This document shows positions 27,454-35,910 of a stretch of DNA of 64,000 nucleotides, piece by piece (within the stretch, counting starts at the first letter, position 1; each line of letters starts with the position of its first letter). Source of the stretch: an uncultured Rhodocyclaceae bacterium (GTDB lineage: Bacteria > Pseudomonadota > Gammaproteobacteria > Burkholderiales > Rhodocyclaceae); contig CAJQTY010000002.1 of the NCBI GenBank assembly GCA_907163075.1, forward strand, positions 558,001 through 622,000. Direction: 5' to 3'. The translations under genes were made by a program, and so were the position numbers. The notes beneath the pieces are model-generated. The model had not been told where the DNA came from, did not search any database, and saw nothing but the letters and a program-made list of their open reading frames with translations.

Positions 27454-28585
27454 TTACGGCCTCCGGCACCAGCTCGGCGGGAACGGGGATTGCACGCGGC
27501 GGGATCGGGTAGTTGCCGCCGACCTGACGCCAGTTGGCGAGCTGATAGACATAAGCCAGAACCTCAGCGACCGCCGCATAAAGCGCCGACGGAATTTCCT
27601 GGTCAAGCTCGGCATGGCGATAGAGCGCACGTGCCAAAGGCGGCGCCTCAAGCATCGGTACGCCGTTCTCGGCGCCGATGGCGCGAATCCTCTGGGCGAT
27701 CTCACCCCGTCCCTTGGCCAGCACCTTCGGCGCTCCCATGCCGCTCTTGTAGGCCAGGGCGACGGCAAAGTGCGTCGGGTTGGTGACGATCACGTCGGCG
27801 GTCGGTACGGCGCCCATCATGCGCTTGCGCGCCGCCTCGCGCTGCAATTGCCGAATGCGCCCCTTGACCTGGGGATCGCCTTCCATTTCCTTGCCTTCCT
27901 GCTTGACCTCGTCCTTGCTCATCTTCAGCTTGTCGTTGTATTGCCAGAGCTGGAACGGCACGTCAATCGCAACGATCAGCAGCATCGCCATGACAATCAT
28001 CAGAAAACTATAGTTGACGAGATGGCCCGCGCTCGACAGCCCGACCTCGATGGACTGGCCAAAGAGCGCGAAGACATCATTGCGTTCGCTCCACAAGACC
28101 CAGATGGCGACACCGCCGACCAGCAGGGCCTTGGCCACGGCCTTGACGAGTTCGGCCAGCCCGCTCCAGGAAACCAGACGCGCCATGCCCTGTATCGGAT
28201 CGAGGCGGCTCAGGTCGGGATTCAAGGCCTTCAGCGAAAAATTCCAGCTCCCGAGGAAAAACGGCGAGACGAGCGCCGCGATGACCAGCGCCAGTAGCAG
28301 CGGCGCGAAGGACAGCAAGGCGTCGAGGGAAAGGTCGGCAAAGCGCACGATCATGAACTGCGGATCGCGTATTAACGGCGCTTCAAGGGTCAGGCCGCGC
28401 CTGACAATGGCCGTCGTGCGCTGCATCATCCACGGGCCGACGAACCAGAATGCGCTGGCCGACACGAGCAAAATCAAAAAAGCACCGATCTCCCGTGAGC
28501 GGGGAACCTGCCCCTCCTCGCGTGCCTGTTCAAGGCGTCTGGACGACGCAGGCTCGGTTTTTTCGACGTCGCTTTCTTCGGCCAT
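27446..28585 (-). CDS. flhB: FlhB, export switch protein
   Basis: A 379-aa membrane protein with four helices and a cytoplasmic domain that autocleaves at Asn-Pro in the motif NPTH (residues 269-272, within DVIVTNPTHFAVAL) to switch from rod/hook to filament export. N-terminus EKTEPASSRRLEQAREEGQV is typical. First gene of flhB-flhA-flhF-flhG-fliA-motC-motD, all overlapping or nearly so. Confidence 0.99.
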   Translation of the reverse strand: MAEESDVEKTEPASSRRLEQAREEGQVPRSREIGAFLILLVSASAFWFVGPWMMQRTTAIVRRGLTLEAPLIRDPQFMIVRFADLSLDALLSFAPLLLALVIAALVSPFFLGSWNFSLKALNPDLSRLDPIQGMARLVSWSGLAELVKAVAKALLVGGVAIWVLWSERNDVFALFGQSIEVGLSSAGHLVNYSFLMIVMAMLLIVAIDVPFQLWQYNDKLKMSKDEVKQEGKEMEGDPQVKGRIRQLQREAARKRMMGAVPTADVIVTNPTHFAVALAYKSGMGAPKVLAKGRGEIAQRIRAIGAENGVPMLEAPPLARALYRHAELDQEIPSALYAAVAEVLAYVYQLANWRQVGGNYPIPPRAIPVPAELVPEAVNG

Positions 28586-28611
28586 CAGCGGCTTCCGGTT
28601 GATTTCGGCCT

Positions 28612-28617
28612 ATTATA
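28612..28617 (-). promoter_or_regulatory. Possible -10 box before flhB
   Basis: A perfect TATAAT on the minus strand lies 26 bases before the flhB start inside a strikingly AT-rich island (28611-28670) of an otherwise GC-rich locus. No convincing -35 element is seen at 16-18 bases, so the site may need an activator. Confidence 0.4.
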
Positions 28618-28708
28618 TGAAAAATCTTTAAAAAATATAGGGGTATGAGAGTTTATTTACACCGATTCTCGAATAGTAGCGTGGGAACAACAGTCGTTTC
28701 AGGGGCAC

Positions 28709-28736
28709 AAAAAAAGACAGGGGGCCGAAGCCCCCT
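28709..28736 (-). terminator. Intrinsic terminator of the cheV-cheA operon
   Basis: On the minus strand AGGGGGC-TTCG-GCCCCCT forms a 7-bp GC-rich stem with a stable UUCG tetraloop, followed after GTC by seven T residues. It lies 30 bases after the cheA stop, separating the chemotaxis unit from flhB. Confidence 0.93.
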
Positions 28737-28765
28737 ATCCGCTCAAAATTAAACCGATCAGCGAT

Positions 28766-30721
28766 CTACATCGACAACTCGAGCAGATTAGGATGCTTGA
28801 TACCGGACTCCCGGTCGCTTTGTGCATTAAGATCACTCAACAACTCTTTCATGTCCAGGATCAGCACGATCTGGCCATTCGAAAGCGTTGTGACGCCGGC
28901 CACGCCGCGCGGACGGAAATCGTCAAGCGACTTGATCACCGCGTCATCGCGCCCGGCAAAACTATCGACCGAGAGAATGAAGCTGCGTTCTGCGGTCTGC
29001 ATCAGCACGCCGTATTCAGGCGTCAGCAATTGCGGCCATCCGAGCAGGCGCGACAGCGCGACAACTGGCAGAATTTCACCGCGTACAACCAGAGTTTCCT
29101 TGCCGCCCACTTCCTGCATCTTGTCTTTGTCGATCGGCAGGATTTCGCGAACCATCGACAGCGGTAACGCGAACGGCTGATCTCCGAGCAGGACGAGCAG
29201 CACCGGAAGAATAGCCAGCGTAAGTGGCAGCGAAATGATGAAGACCGAGCCTTTGCCAGGCTCCGAGCGGATTTCGACCGAACCGTTGAGCTTCTGGATA
29301 TTGGTCTTGACGACATCCATGCCGACCCCGCGACCGGAGACGGCGGAGGCCTGCGCCATGGTCGAGAATCCGGGCAAGAAGATCAGATTGAGGCTCTGCC
29401 GGTCATCCAGCATATTGGACTCTTCTTCCTTGATAATTCCCTTTTCAATGGCTTTGGCGCGAATGCGCTCGGGACTCATCCCGCGACCGTCGTCGGCGAT
29501 GATCAGGACGATGTGGTCGCCTTCCTGACGTGCCTCAAGGCGGACGATACTTTTTGCCGGCTTCCCGGCAGCCAGACGTTCTTCCGGCGACTCAACGCCA
29601 TGATCGACCGCATTGCGAACGAGATGCACCAGGGGATCGGCCAGATCCTCGATCATCGTCTTGTCAACCTCTGTTTCCTCGCCGACCAGCGCCAGCTCGA
29701 CATCTTTGCCCAGTTGTCGTGCGAGATCGCGTGCAATCCGCGGATATTTCTGGAACAGGCGGCCAATCGGTTGCATCCGGGTCTTCATGACCGAGTTCTG
29801 CAGATCGGAAACCAGCAGATCAAGTTGGCTTACCGCCTGGTCAAGCGCGTGCAGCGTATCCGAGTCGTTGCGGCCAGCGAGAATATCGGCGCGCAGGCTG
29901 GTCAGACGATTCTTGGTCAGGCCGATCTCGCCCGAGAGGTTGAGCACCTGATCCAGGCGAGCGGTATCGACGCGAATGGTGGACTCGCGCGCGGCAGCCT
30001 TTTCTTCCATGCGCCGACCGGACGGCGCACCGGAAACCGCTGCACCTGGCCGGTCGGACTCGCGACGCCCCTCCGGCGGGAAATGGGGTGTCATCTCGGG
30101 CGACGTTTTCGCCGCGGTGGAAACGACACCGGTCACTTCGCCCTGCGCGACGGGGAGAGACGTTTCTTCTGCCTGCACGGGGACGGTCTGCCCGATCAGC
30201 GCACCATGCAGAAGCTGCCAATCCGGCCCCCCGTCCGCACTCGCCGCGGGCTCGGACACCGGCTTTGGCGCCGCCGGCGTATCGGCAACTGCCTCAACCA
30301 CTGGCGCCACGACCGGCTCGACGTGAATGTCGTGCTCCAGCGCAGCGCGCAGGGCACCGATCACCTCCGGCGATGCGCTGCGTGGCTGCGTGGCCTGCGC
30401 CAGATCGCCGAACATGTTGCGCACACCCTGCGTCGCCGCCATGATGGTATCCATCAACTCCGGCGTCAGATGTATCTCGGCGTTTCGCAACTTGTCGAAG
30501 AGATTCTCGGTCAGGTGGCAGAGCGTCACCAGTTCAACTGCGTTTAGAAAGCCGGCACCGCCCTTGATCGTGTGGAATCCGCGAAAGATGTCGTTGAGCA
30601 GCCGATGATCGTCCGGGGATCGCTCCAGATCGACCAGTTTGTTGTCAACGTCCGAGAGAAGATCGCTGGCTTCCTGCAAGAAATCTTGCAGCAGGTCTTC
30701 CATTCCAGAAAAATCACTCAT
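28766..30721 (-). CDS. cheA: CheA, chemotaxis histidine kinase
   Basis: A 651-aa kinase. The Hpt domain carries the phosphorylated His50 in IFRGFHTIKGGAGF; a Pro/Ala-rich, unconserved stretch (~130-255) stands in the P2 region; dimerisation (LDQVLNLSGEIGLTKNRL), ATP-binding (VHLVRNAVDHGVESPEER, IADDGRGMSP) and the CheW-like C-terminal domain (LSRLLGWPQLLTPEYGVL) follow. The start at 30721 has AGGAGG six bases upstream; an in-frame ATG at 30781 would extend into cheZ. No cheW lies nearby. Confidence 0.97.
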   Translation of the reverse strand: MSDFSGMEDLLQDFLQEASDLLSDVDNKLVDLERSPDDHRLLNDIFRGFHTIKGGAGFLNAVELVTLCHLTENLFDKLRNAEIHLTPELMDTIMAATQGVRNMFGDLAQATQPRSASPEVIGALRAALEHDIHVEPVVAPVVEAVADTPAAPKPVSEPAASADGGPDWQLLHGALIGQTVPVQAEETSLPVAQGEVTGVVSTAAKTSPEMTPHFPPEGRRESDRPGAAVSGAPSGRRMEEKAAARESTIRVDTARLDQVLNLSGEIGLTKNRLTSLRADILAGRNDSDTLHALDQAVSQLDLLVSDLQNSVMKTRMQPIGRLFQKYPRIARDLARQLGKDVELALVGEETEVDKTMIEDLADPLVHLVRNAVDHGVESPEERLAAGKPAKSIVRLEARQEGDHIVLIIADDGRGMSPERIRAKAIEKGIIKEEESNMLDDRQSLNLIFLPGFSTMAQASAVSGRGVGMDVVKTNIQKLNGSVEIRSEPGKGSVFIISLPLTLAILPVLLVLLGDQPFALPLSMVREILPIDKDKMQEVGGKETLVVRGEILPVVALSRLLGWPQLLTPEYGVLMQTAERSFILSVDSFAGRDDAVIKSLDDFRPRGVAGVTTLSNGQIVLILDMKELLSDLNAQSDRESGIKHPNLLELSM

Positions 30722-30731
30722 GATGAACCTC

Positions 30732-31609
30732 CTAGAACCCGAGGCTGTCAAGCAGATCATCGACCTGCTGCTGACTTCCAACTACGTCGGTGCGCCCCTC
30801 CGCATTGATCACCGGCCCGTTTAGCAGGGAATTGACGGACTCGGTGCGTTTATCTCCCGGCATCGTTTCAATGAGTATCGACATCAGTTGCGACTCGAGA
30901 TCATGCGCCAGCGAAACGACCTTCTTGATCACCTGGCCGGTCAGGTCCTGAAAGTCCTGCGCCATCATGATTTCCATCAGTTGCTCTCTGGTCGCTGCGG
31001 TTCGCTGCGGCACGACGTTGTTCAGAAAGCCGCGGGTTTCGGTCGCCAGCCGCTTGAAGTCCTCGACCCCCATCTTGTTCGCGAACACCGCGTCCCACTT
31101 GGCGCCCAGCGCGACCGCCCCGGCTTCCAGTTCTTCCTGCAGCGGATTGGCAACATCGGTGGCATTGAGCACTTTGCACGCGGCTTGCTCGGTGAGATTG
31201 GCAATGTAGGCCAGACGATCCTTTGCATCGGGAATCGCCGAAATCGACTTTTCGAGAATTTTGTCGTAGCCCAGGGCACCAAGCGTGTCGTGGAGTTGCC
31301 TGGCCATTTGTCCGACCTGATTGAATACCTTGTCCTGAACCGCCCAATCGCCCGAAGCGTCTGCCGATTCTTTGCCGGCATCGACCGCGCCCCGATCGCC
31401 GATCGCTTGCTTGTCGGCTATCGAATCAAAAAGCGCCTGCAGATCCTGCGAATCGTCGCCCGTACCATCGCCTTCGCGCGCCCGCGCTGCATGAGTGAAG
31501 GGCTGGGTACTGTGACCGAAGCCCGAGCTGGACTGGAGACGCCGTTAGCTATGCTGTCGAACAGTGCCTCAAGTTCGTTCGAATCGCCAGAGGTATTAGC
31601 GTCGCTCAT
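30732..31609 (-). pseudogene. cheZ: CheZ, CheY-P phosphatase, frame broken near the N-terminus
   Basis: The C-terminal 191 residues (ATG at 31307) are clear CheZ: MARQLHDTLGALGYDKILEK, MEIMMAQDFQDLTGQVIKKV with the phosphatase Gln, and the CheY-binding tail QQVDDLLDSLGF. The same frame runs open upstream to a stop at 31545-31547 without any start codon, encoding DDLQALFDSIADKQAIGD. The natural start, ATG at 31609 just after the cheY stop, lies in another frame and encodes MSDANTSGDSNELEALFDSI. A frame change between ~31420 and ~31545 (one base lost or two gained) would join them. It may be a real mutation or a sequencing error; a 191-aa form from 31307 could still contain the core. Confidence 0.8.
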
Positions 31610-31610
31610 C

Positions 31611-32000
31611 TCACGCACCCATCTTGTCGAAAATTTTCTGCAACTTCTCGGCCAGTGTCGCCGCCGTAAAGGGCTTCACAATGTAGCCGCTGGCGCCGGC
31701 TTGCGCGGCGGCAATGATATTTTCCTTCTTGGCCTCCGCCGTGATCATCATCACCGGAAGATGTTTCAGGGTCGGTGACGAACGAATGGCCTGCAGCAAC
31801 TGAAGGCCGTCCATATTCGGCATATTCCAGTCGGTCACGACAAACTCGAAGCCGCCGGCCTGCAATTTCTGGAGGGCAATCGCACCATCTTCAGCCTCGT
31901 CCACATTGGTAAAACCCAACTCCTTGAGCAGGTTCCTGACGATGCGACGCATCGTCGAAAAATCGTCGACCACCAGAATTCTCAACTTTGGATCTGCCAT
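31611..32000 (-). CDS. cheY: CheY, chemotaxis response regulator
   Basis: A 129-aa single-domain receiver. Acidic pocket Asp12/Asp13, phospho-acceptor Asp57 ([12 protein letters not shown]), Thr87 ([12 protein letters not shown]) and Lys109 (GYIVKPF) are all in place. When phosphorylated it binds the FliM peptide and changes motor rotation. Next to cheZ, whose start follows its stop directly. Confidence 0.98.
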   Translation of the reverse strand: MADPKLRILVVDDFSTMRRIVRNLLKELGFTNVDEAEDGAIALQKLQAGGFEFVVTDWNMPNMDGLQLLQAIRSSPTLKHLPVMMITAEAKKENIIAAAQAGASGYIVKPFTAATLAEKLQKIFDKMGA

Positions 32001-32025
32001 ACTTTATTTACTCCTGAATTTCCGC

Positions 32026-32964
32026 TTATCGCTCGAGCATCGGGCGCAAGGTGTCAGCCAGAACCTCGGCGTCGAATTTTGCCACATAGGCATCCACTCC
32101 AACCGCCTGCCCCATGGCCCTGTTGGCCTCGGACGACAACGAAGAATGCATGACCACCGGAATGCCGTCGAAGCGTGAATCACTCTTGATGTTCTTGGTC
32201 AGGACGTAACCGTCCATCTCGGGCATTTCCGCATCGACGAGAATGAGACGAACATCGTCACGCAAGGCGGAGCCCGTCTGCTGCGCATGCGCCGCCAGGC
32301 CCTGCAGGCGCCCCCATGCTTCGACGCCGTTGGTGGCGTGCTTGTGCTTGACGGCAAGCCTGTCGAAGACCTCGGCGATCTTGCGCCGGGCAACGATCGA
32401 ATCGTCGACGAAAAACACGCCCGTTTCTTCACTGACCTGTGCCGGCTGAATATCGACGATGATCGCCTCGCCAAACGCATTGGCGAGTATCTGCTCGACG
32501 TCAAGAAGCGAAACCAGGGTGCCGTTGTCGAGTTCGGTGATCGCTGTAATAAGCCCCTGATTCGATGACAGAATGCTTTCCGGAGCGCGTACTTTTTCCC
32601 AGTCCACGCGGATGATACGGTCAACTTCATGCACCAGAAAGCCAAGGGTACGCTTGGAGTATTCAGCGACCATCATGGTCTTGCCACGCTCGACCGGCTG
32701 GTCCTTGTGCTCCAGGAAATTAACCAGGGAAAGGACCGGAATCACGTTGCCGCGCAAGGAAACCAGGCCCTCGACACCACGCGGCATATTCGGAGTCTTG
32801 GTGATGTGCGGCGTGCGCCCCACTTCACGCACCTTGAACACGTTGATCCCGAAGGTTTCCCGCGTTCCGAGCGAGAACAGCAGGATCTCCATCTTGTTGG
32901 AGCCGGCCAACCTGGTTCTTGCATCAACGCTATCGAGCAGGCCTTTATTGTCTACGAGGTTCAT
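32026..32964 (-). CDS. cheV: CheV, CheW-receiver coupling protein (copy 1)
   Basis: A 312-aa adaptor with an N-terminal CheW-like domain (KMEILLFSLGTRETFGINVF, GVEGLVSLRGNVIPVLSLVN) and a C-terminal receiver (FFVDDSIVARRKIAEVFDRL, LILVDAEMPEMDGYVLTKNI). It links receptors to CheA and can act as a phosphate sink. The start at 32964 is chosen over 32970 because GGAGG lies six bases before it but directly abuts the upstream ATG. Paired with a second CheV upstream. Confidence 0.95.
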   Translation of the reverse strand: MNLVDNKGLLDSVDARTRLAGSNKMEILLFSLGTRETFGINVFKVREVGRTPHITKTPNMPRGVEGLVSLRGNVIPVLSLVNFLEHKDQPVERGKTMMVAEYSKRTLGFLVHEVDRIIRVDWEKVRAPESILSSNQGLITAITELDNGTLVSLLDVEQILANAFGEAIIVDIQPAQVSEETGVFFVDDSIVARRKIAEVFDRLAVKHKHATNGVEAWGRLQGLAAHAQQTGSALRDDVRLILVDAEMPEMDGYVLTKNIKSDSRFDGIPVVMHSSLSSEANRAMGQAVGVDAYVAKFDAEVLADTLRPMLER

Positions 32965-32990
32965 CGTCATCCTCCGTCGAGATAGCGGCT

Positions 32991-33962
32991 TCAGGTATCA
33001 ATTTGCACAACGGGAACGGATCCCAGCAGGCGACGCGTAAGTGTTTCCGAGAGCTTCTGTGCTTCAAACTTGGCGACGTACTCGTCGACACCGACCGATT
33101 TGCCCAACTGCTGATTGGACATCCCGGACAATGACGAATGCATGATCACGGGAACACCGACGAAACGCGGGTCGGTCTTGATTTTCTTGGTCAGGATGTA
33201 TCCATCCATCTCCGGCATCTCGACATCGGTCAGCACCAGGCTGACGAGATCAGTTACCTTTTGCCCGGAAATGCCGGCATAGTTGGCGATTTTCTCGAGT
33301 TCGTTCCAGGCTTCGCGGCCATTCATCGCCCCGACGTACTTGACGTTCATCGCCTCGAGAGTCCGCATGATCTGCTTGCGCGCCACGACCGAGTCATCCG
33401 CGAAGAACACGGTCAATTTTGGATCATTGAGCGGCTTGATATTGCGGAAGACGATCTCTTCGTCGTAGTTGGTCGTTTCCGAAAGCACTTTTTCAACGTC
33501 CAGCATCATGACCAGGCGTCCGTCGGGCAACTCGGTGACCGCCGTGACCAGCCCACCCATTTCAGCCAGCAGCATTTCGGGCGGAACCTTCATCTGGCTC
33601 CAGTCGAGACGAAGAATGGTATCGACGCCCTCGACCAGAAAACCCTGGGTATGCCCGGCGTACTCGGTCACGATCATGATTGAGCGCGGGGCGTCGGTGT
33701 CGACTCCGGCATAACGCGCCAGATCGACAACCGGTACCAGCGCGCCGCGCAGGCTGACCATCCCTTCGACCGATGCCGGCATCTCCGGCGCGGTGGTGAT
33801 CGGCGGTGTGCGCATCACCTCCCGCACCTTGAAAACGTTGATGCCGAAGGCTTCCCGTCGCCCCGTGCGTGAATTGGTGCCCAGCGAAAAGAGCAGGATT
33901 TCGAGCTTGTTGGTACCGGCAAGTTTGGTACGGGCATCAATATTCTTGAGCAGCTCCGACAT
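32991..33962 (-). CDS. cheV: CheV, CheW-receiver coupling protein (copy 2)
   Basis: A 323-aa paralogue of the neighbouring gene with the same CheW-like plus receiver layout: KLEILLFSLGTNSRTGRREA, VEGMVSLRGALVPVVDLARY, VFFADDSVVARKQIMRTLEA and VSLVLTDVEMPEMDGYILTK. The two share the architecture and many motifs but differ clearly in the linker and in a five-residue insertion near residue 32, so the duplication is not recent. In the absence of a nearby cheW, these may do the receptor-kinase coupling for this cluster. Confidence 0.95.
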   Translation of the reverse strand: MSELLKNIDARTKLAGTNKLEILLFSLGTNSRTGRREAFGINVFKVREVMRTPPITTAPEMPASVEGMVSLRGALVPVVDLARYAGVDTDAPRSIMIVTEYAGHTQGFLVEGVDTILRLDWSQMKVPPEMLLAEMGGLVTAVTELPDGRLVMMLDVEKVLSETTNYDEEIVFRNIKPLNDPKLTVFFADDSVVARKQIMRTLEAMNVKYVGAMNGREAWNELEKIANYAGISGQKVTDLVSLVLTDVEMPEMDGYILTKKIKTDPRFVGVPVIMHSSLSGMSNQQLGKSVGVDEYVAKFEAQKLSETLTRRLLGSVPVVQIDT

Positions 33963-34317
33963 GACTGAACTCCCTCTTGGGAAAAAACTCTACAAGCTTT
34001 CTGATCGCATCATAATCGAACGAGCATCATTTCACCATATACATCTACAGCAACAAGCACGCACGATACCGCATGAAACCAAGCACTCAACTAAAATCTC
34101 GAGGCTAATTTCAGCACCAATCGGTGCCGGAAACAACAGCCGCGAGATCCCGGCCGTTTGCCTTCCCGCCCCGTCAAATCGATCGGGATGGAAAAGGCGA
34201 CGCTCGACGACCTCTTCGCTCGCCCACAAAAGCTTATTCTCGATTGCTGTCGACCATCGCCAAAATCCCAAATCAGCCGTCTTCGGGTCAACGACACGAT
34301 CTTCCGAAGCTTGAGCA
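33963..34317. other. Intergenic region between cheB and cheV, no gene seen
   Basis: This 355-bp gap separates cheRB from the cheV operon. Frames here have no recognisable protein. A small palindrome GCACC-AATC-GGTGC lies around 34114-34127. I looked for FliA and sigma-54 boxes on the minus strand and found none convincing, though a promoter for cheV is expected here. Confidence 0.6.
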
Positions 34318-34977
34318 TCACGACACTCTCCGCCCAAGAATCATCAGCACCCGCCGTGGCAGATCGTCGAGCGCAGCGACTTCTTCGACCGCGCCGATCA
34401 GCGCTGCTTCGCGCGGCATGCCATAGACCACGCAACTCGCCTCGTCCTGCCCGAAGGTACGCGCCCCGGCACGGCGCATGTGCAGCAGGCCGCGCGCACC
34501 GTCCCGGCCCATGCCGGTGAGAATAACCCCGATCGCGTTGCGGCCGACGATTTCGGATGCCGACTCGAACAGTACATCGACCGAGGGACGATGACGGTTG
34601 AACGGCGGCGCCTTCGACAACTCGGTGACGTAGCCGGATATACTTCGCGCGATCTTCAGGTGCGAATGACCCGGCGCGACGTAGACCGTCCCCGACTCCA
34701 GCGGCTCACCGCCCTTCGCCTCGATTACGCGCGGCTTGCAAAGCCCGTTCAGGCGGGCAGCAAACGAGGCAGTGAACGATTCCGGCATGTGCTGCACGAC
34801 CATGATCGGCGGGCAATTCTCGGGGATGCCAAGCAGAAAGCTCTTGACCGCCTCGGTCCCGCCCGTCGACGCTCCGACAAAAATGATCTTGCTGTCGCGT
34901 GTCACCGGCCAGCTCGCGGCTACACCAGTTGCAGCCGCCGGCTTTTCCCGGCTAGCGGGTTCTCGGCGCAAGTTCAT
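34318..34977 (-). CDS. cheB: CheB-type methylesterase lacking a receiver domain
   Basis: A 219-aa protein consisting only of the CheB catalytic domain: the Ser-His-Asp triad maps to Ser37 (VGASTGGTEA), His63 (VVQHMPESFT) and Asp159 (LTGMGRDGARG). It would remove methyl groups from (or deamidate) chemoreceptors. A normal CheB is ~350 aa with an N-terminal receiver; upstream codons here run into the end of cheR, so no receiver is encoded. The start at 34977 follows GGAAGAA; the longer frame to 35043 overlaps cheR and has no receiver features either. Confidence 0.9.
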   Translation of the reverse strand: MNLRREPASREKPAAATGVAASWPVTRDSKIIFVGASTGGTEAVKSFLLGIPENCPPIMVVQHMPESFTASFAARLNGLCKPRVIEAKGGEPLESGTVYVAPGHSHLKIARSISGYVTELSKAPPFNRHRPSVDVLFESASEIVGRNAIGVILTGMGRDGARGLLHMRRAGARTFGQDEASCVVYGMPREAALIGAVEEVAALDDLPRRVLMILGRRVS

Positions 34978-35827
34978 ACACGGTTCTTCCCTGCGAACGG
35001 AACAAATCCGAGGCGTGCATGAAGCTCTCCGAATGCCCGGCAAACAACAGTCCGTTGTCGCTCATCAGGGGGGCGAAACGCGCCAGAATCTTGTACTGCG
35101 TCGGTTTGTCGAAATAAATCATGACGTTTCGACAAAACAGCACATCCAGCGGGCCGCGAACCGACCAGTTCGGCTCCAGAAGATTCAGGCGCTGAAAGCT
35201 GATCATGCGGCGCAACTCCGGTTTCACGGTGTAAGAATCTTCCTGTCCTCCCGTACCCCTGAGGAAAAAGCGGCTCATCCGTTCCGGCGATATCTTGTCC
35301 ACTCGATCGTGCGGATAACTCCCCTTCTCCGCTACCGCCAACACACTGGTATCGAGGTCCGAAGCAACGATCGACACCGGCGTGTTGAAGCTATTGAAGG
35401 TTTCAACCACGGTCATCGCGATACTGTAGGGTTCCTCGCCGGTGGATGACGCCGAACACCATATCTTGATCGGCGATCGCCCCTGCAACTTCTTCAGGTG
35501 CTGGGCAAGTAGCGGGAAATGATGCGGCTCGCGGAAGAATGAGGTGAGATTGGTCGTCAGCGAATTGGCGAATTTTTCCCATTCGCTTTTGTCGCCGCGC
35601 TCAAGCAGCGACAGATAGTCGCCGAAGGTTTTCATGTGCTTCTCACGCAAACGACGAGCGAGACGGCTATACACCATGTCCTGCTTGGTCGCCGAGAGCG
35701 AGATGCCGGCATGCTCGTAGATCAGCTTGCGCACGCGTTCAAAATCGGCTGCGGTAAAGGCGAACTCGCGATCGCCGCCGGCGCGCATGGCCGGGAATTC
35801 GCTCGGTGCGTGATTACGTTCAAGCAT
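34952..35827 (-). CDS. cheR: CheR, chemoreceptor methyltransferase
   Basis: A 291-aa SAM-dependent methyltransferase that methylates receptor glutamates. N-terminal helical domain (FERVRKLIYEHAGISLSATK, VYSRLARRLREKHMKTFGDY), then NLTSFFREPHHFPLLAQHL, the SAM region IKIWCSASSTGEEPYSIAMT and LDVLFCRNVMIYFD. The end overlaps the cheB start by 26 bases, pairing the two antagonistic enzymes. Confidence 0.97.
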   Translation of the reverse strand: MLERNHAPSEFPAMRAGGDREFAFTAADFERVRKLIYEHAGISLSATKQDMVYSRLARRLREKHMKTFGDYLSLLERGDKSEWEKFANSLTTNLTSFFREPHHFPLLAQHLKKLQGRSPIKIWCSASSTGEEPYSIAMTVVETFNSFNTPVSIVASDLDTSVLAVAEKGSYPHDRVDKISPERMSRFFLRGTGGQEDSYTVKPELRRMISFQRLNLLEPNWSVRGPLDVLFCRNVMIYFDKPTQYKILARFAPLMSDNGLLFAGHSESFMHASDLFRSQGRTVYELAPRTR

Positions 35828-35910
35828 GGCTCAGAGGCTCCATTTTTCCAGGCAAGGCGCGGCAACGGCAAGGCCCGGCGAGTTCGTCCAGCCGCCAACC
35901 GCCGAGAAAA

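Noticed and set aside
34032-34435. Overlapping ~100-codon frames between cheB and cheV on both strands
   Set aside because: No motif, no ribosome site, mutually overlapping on both strands; better treated as intergenic.
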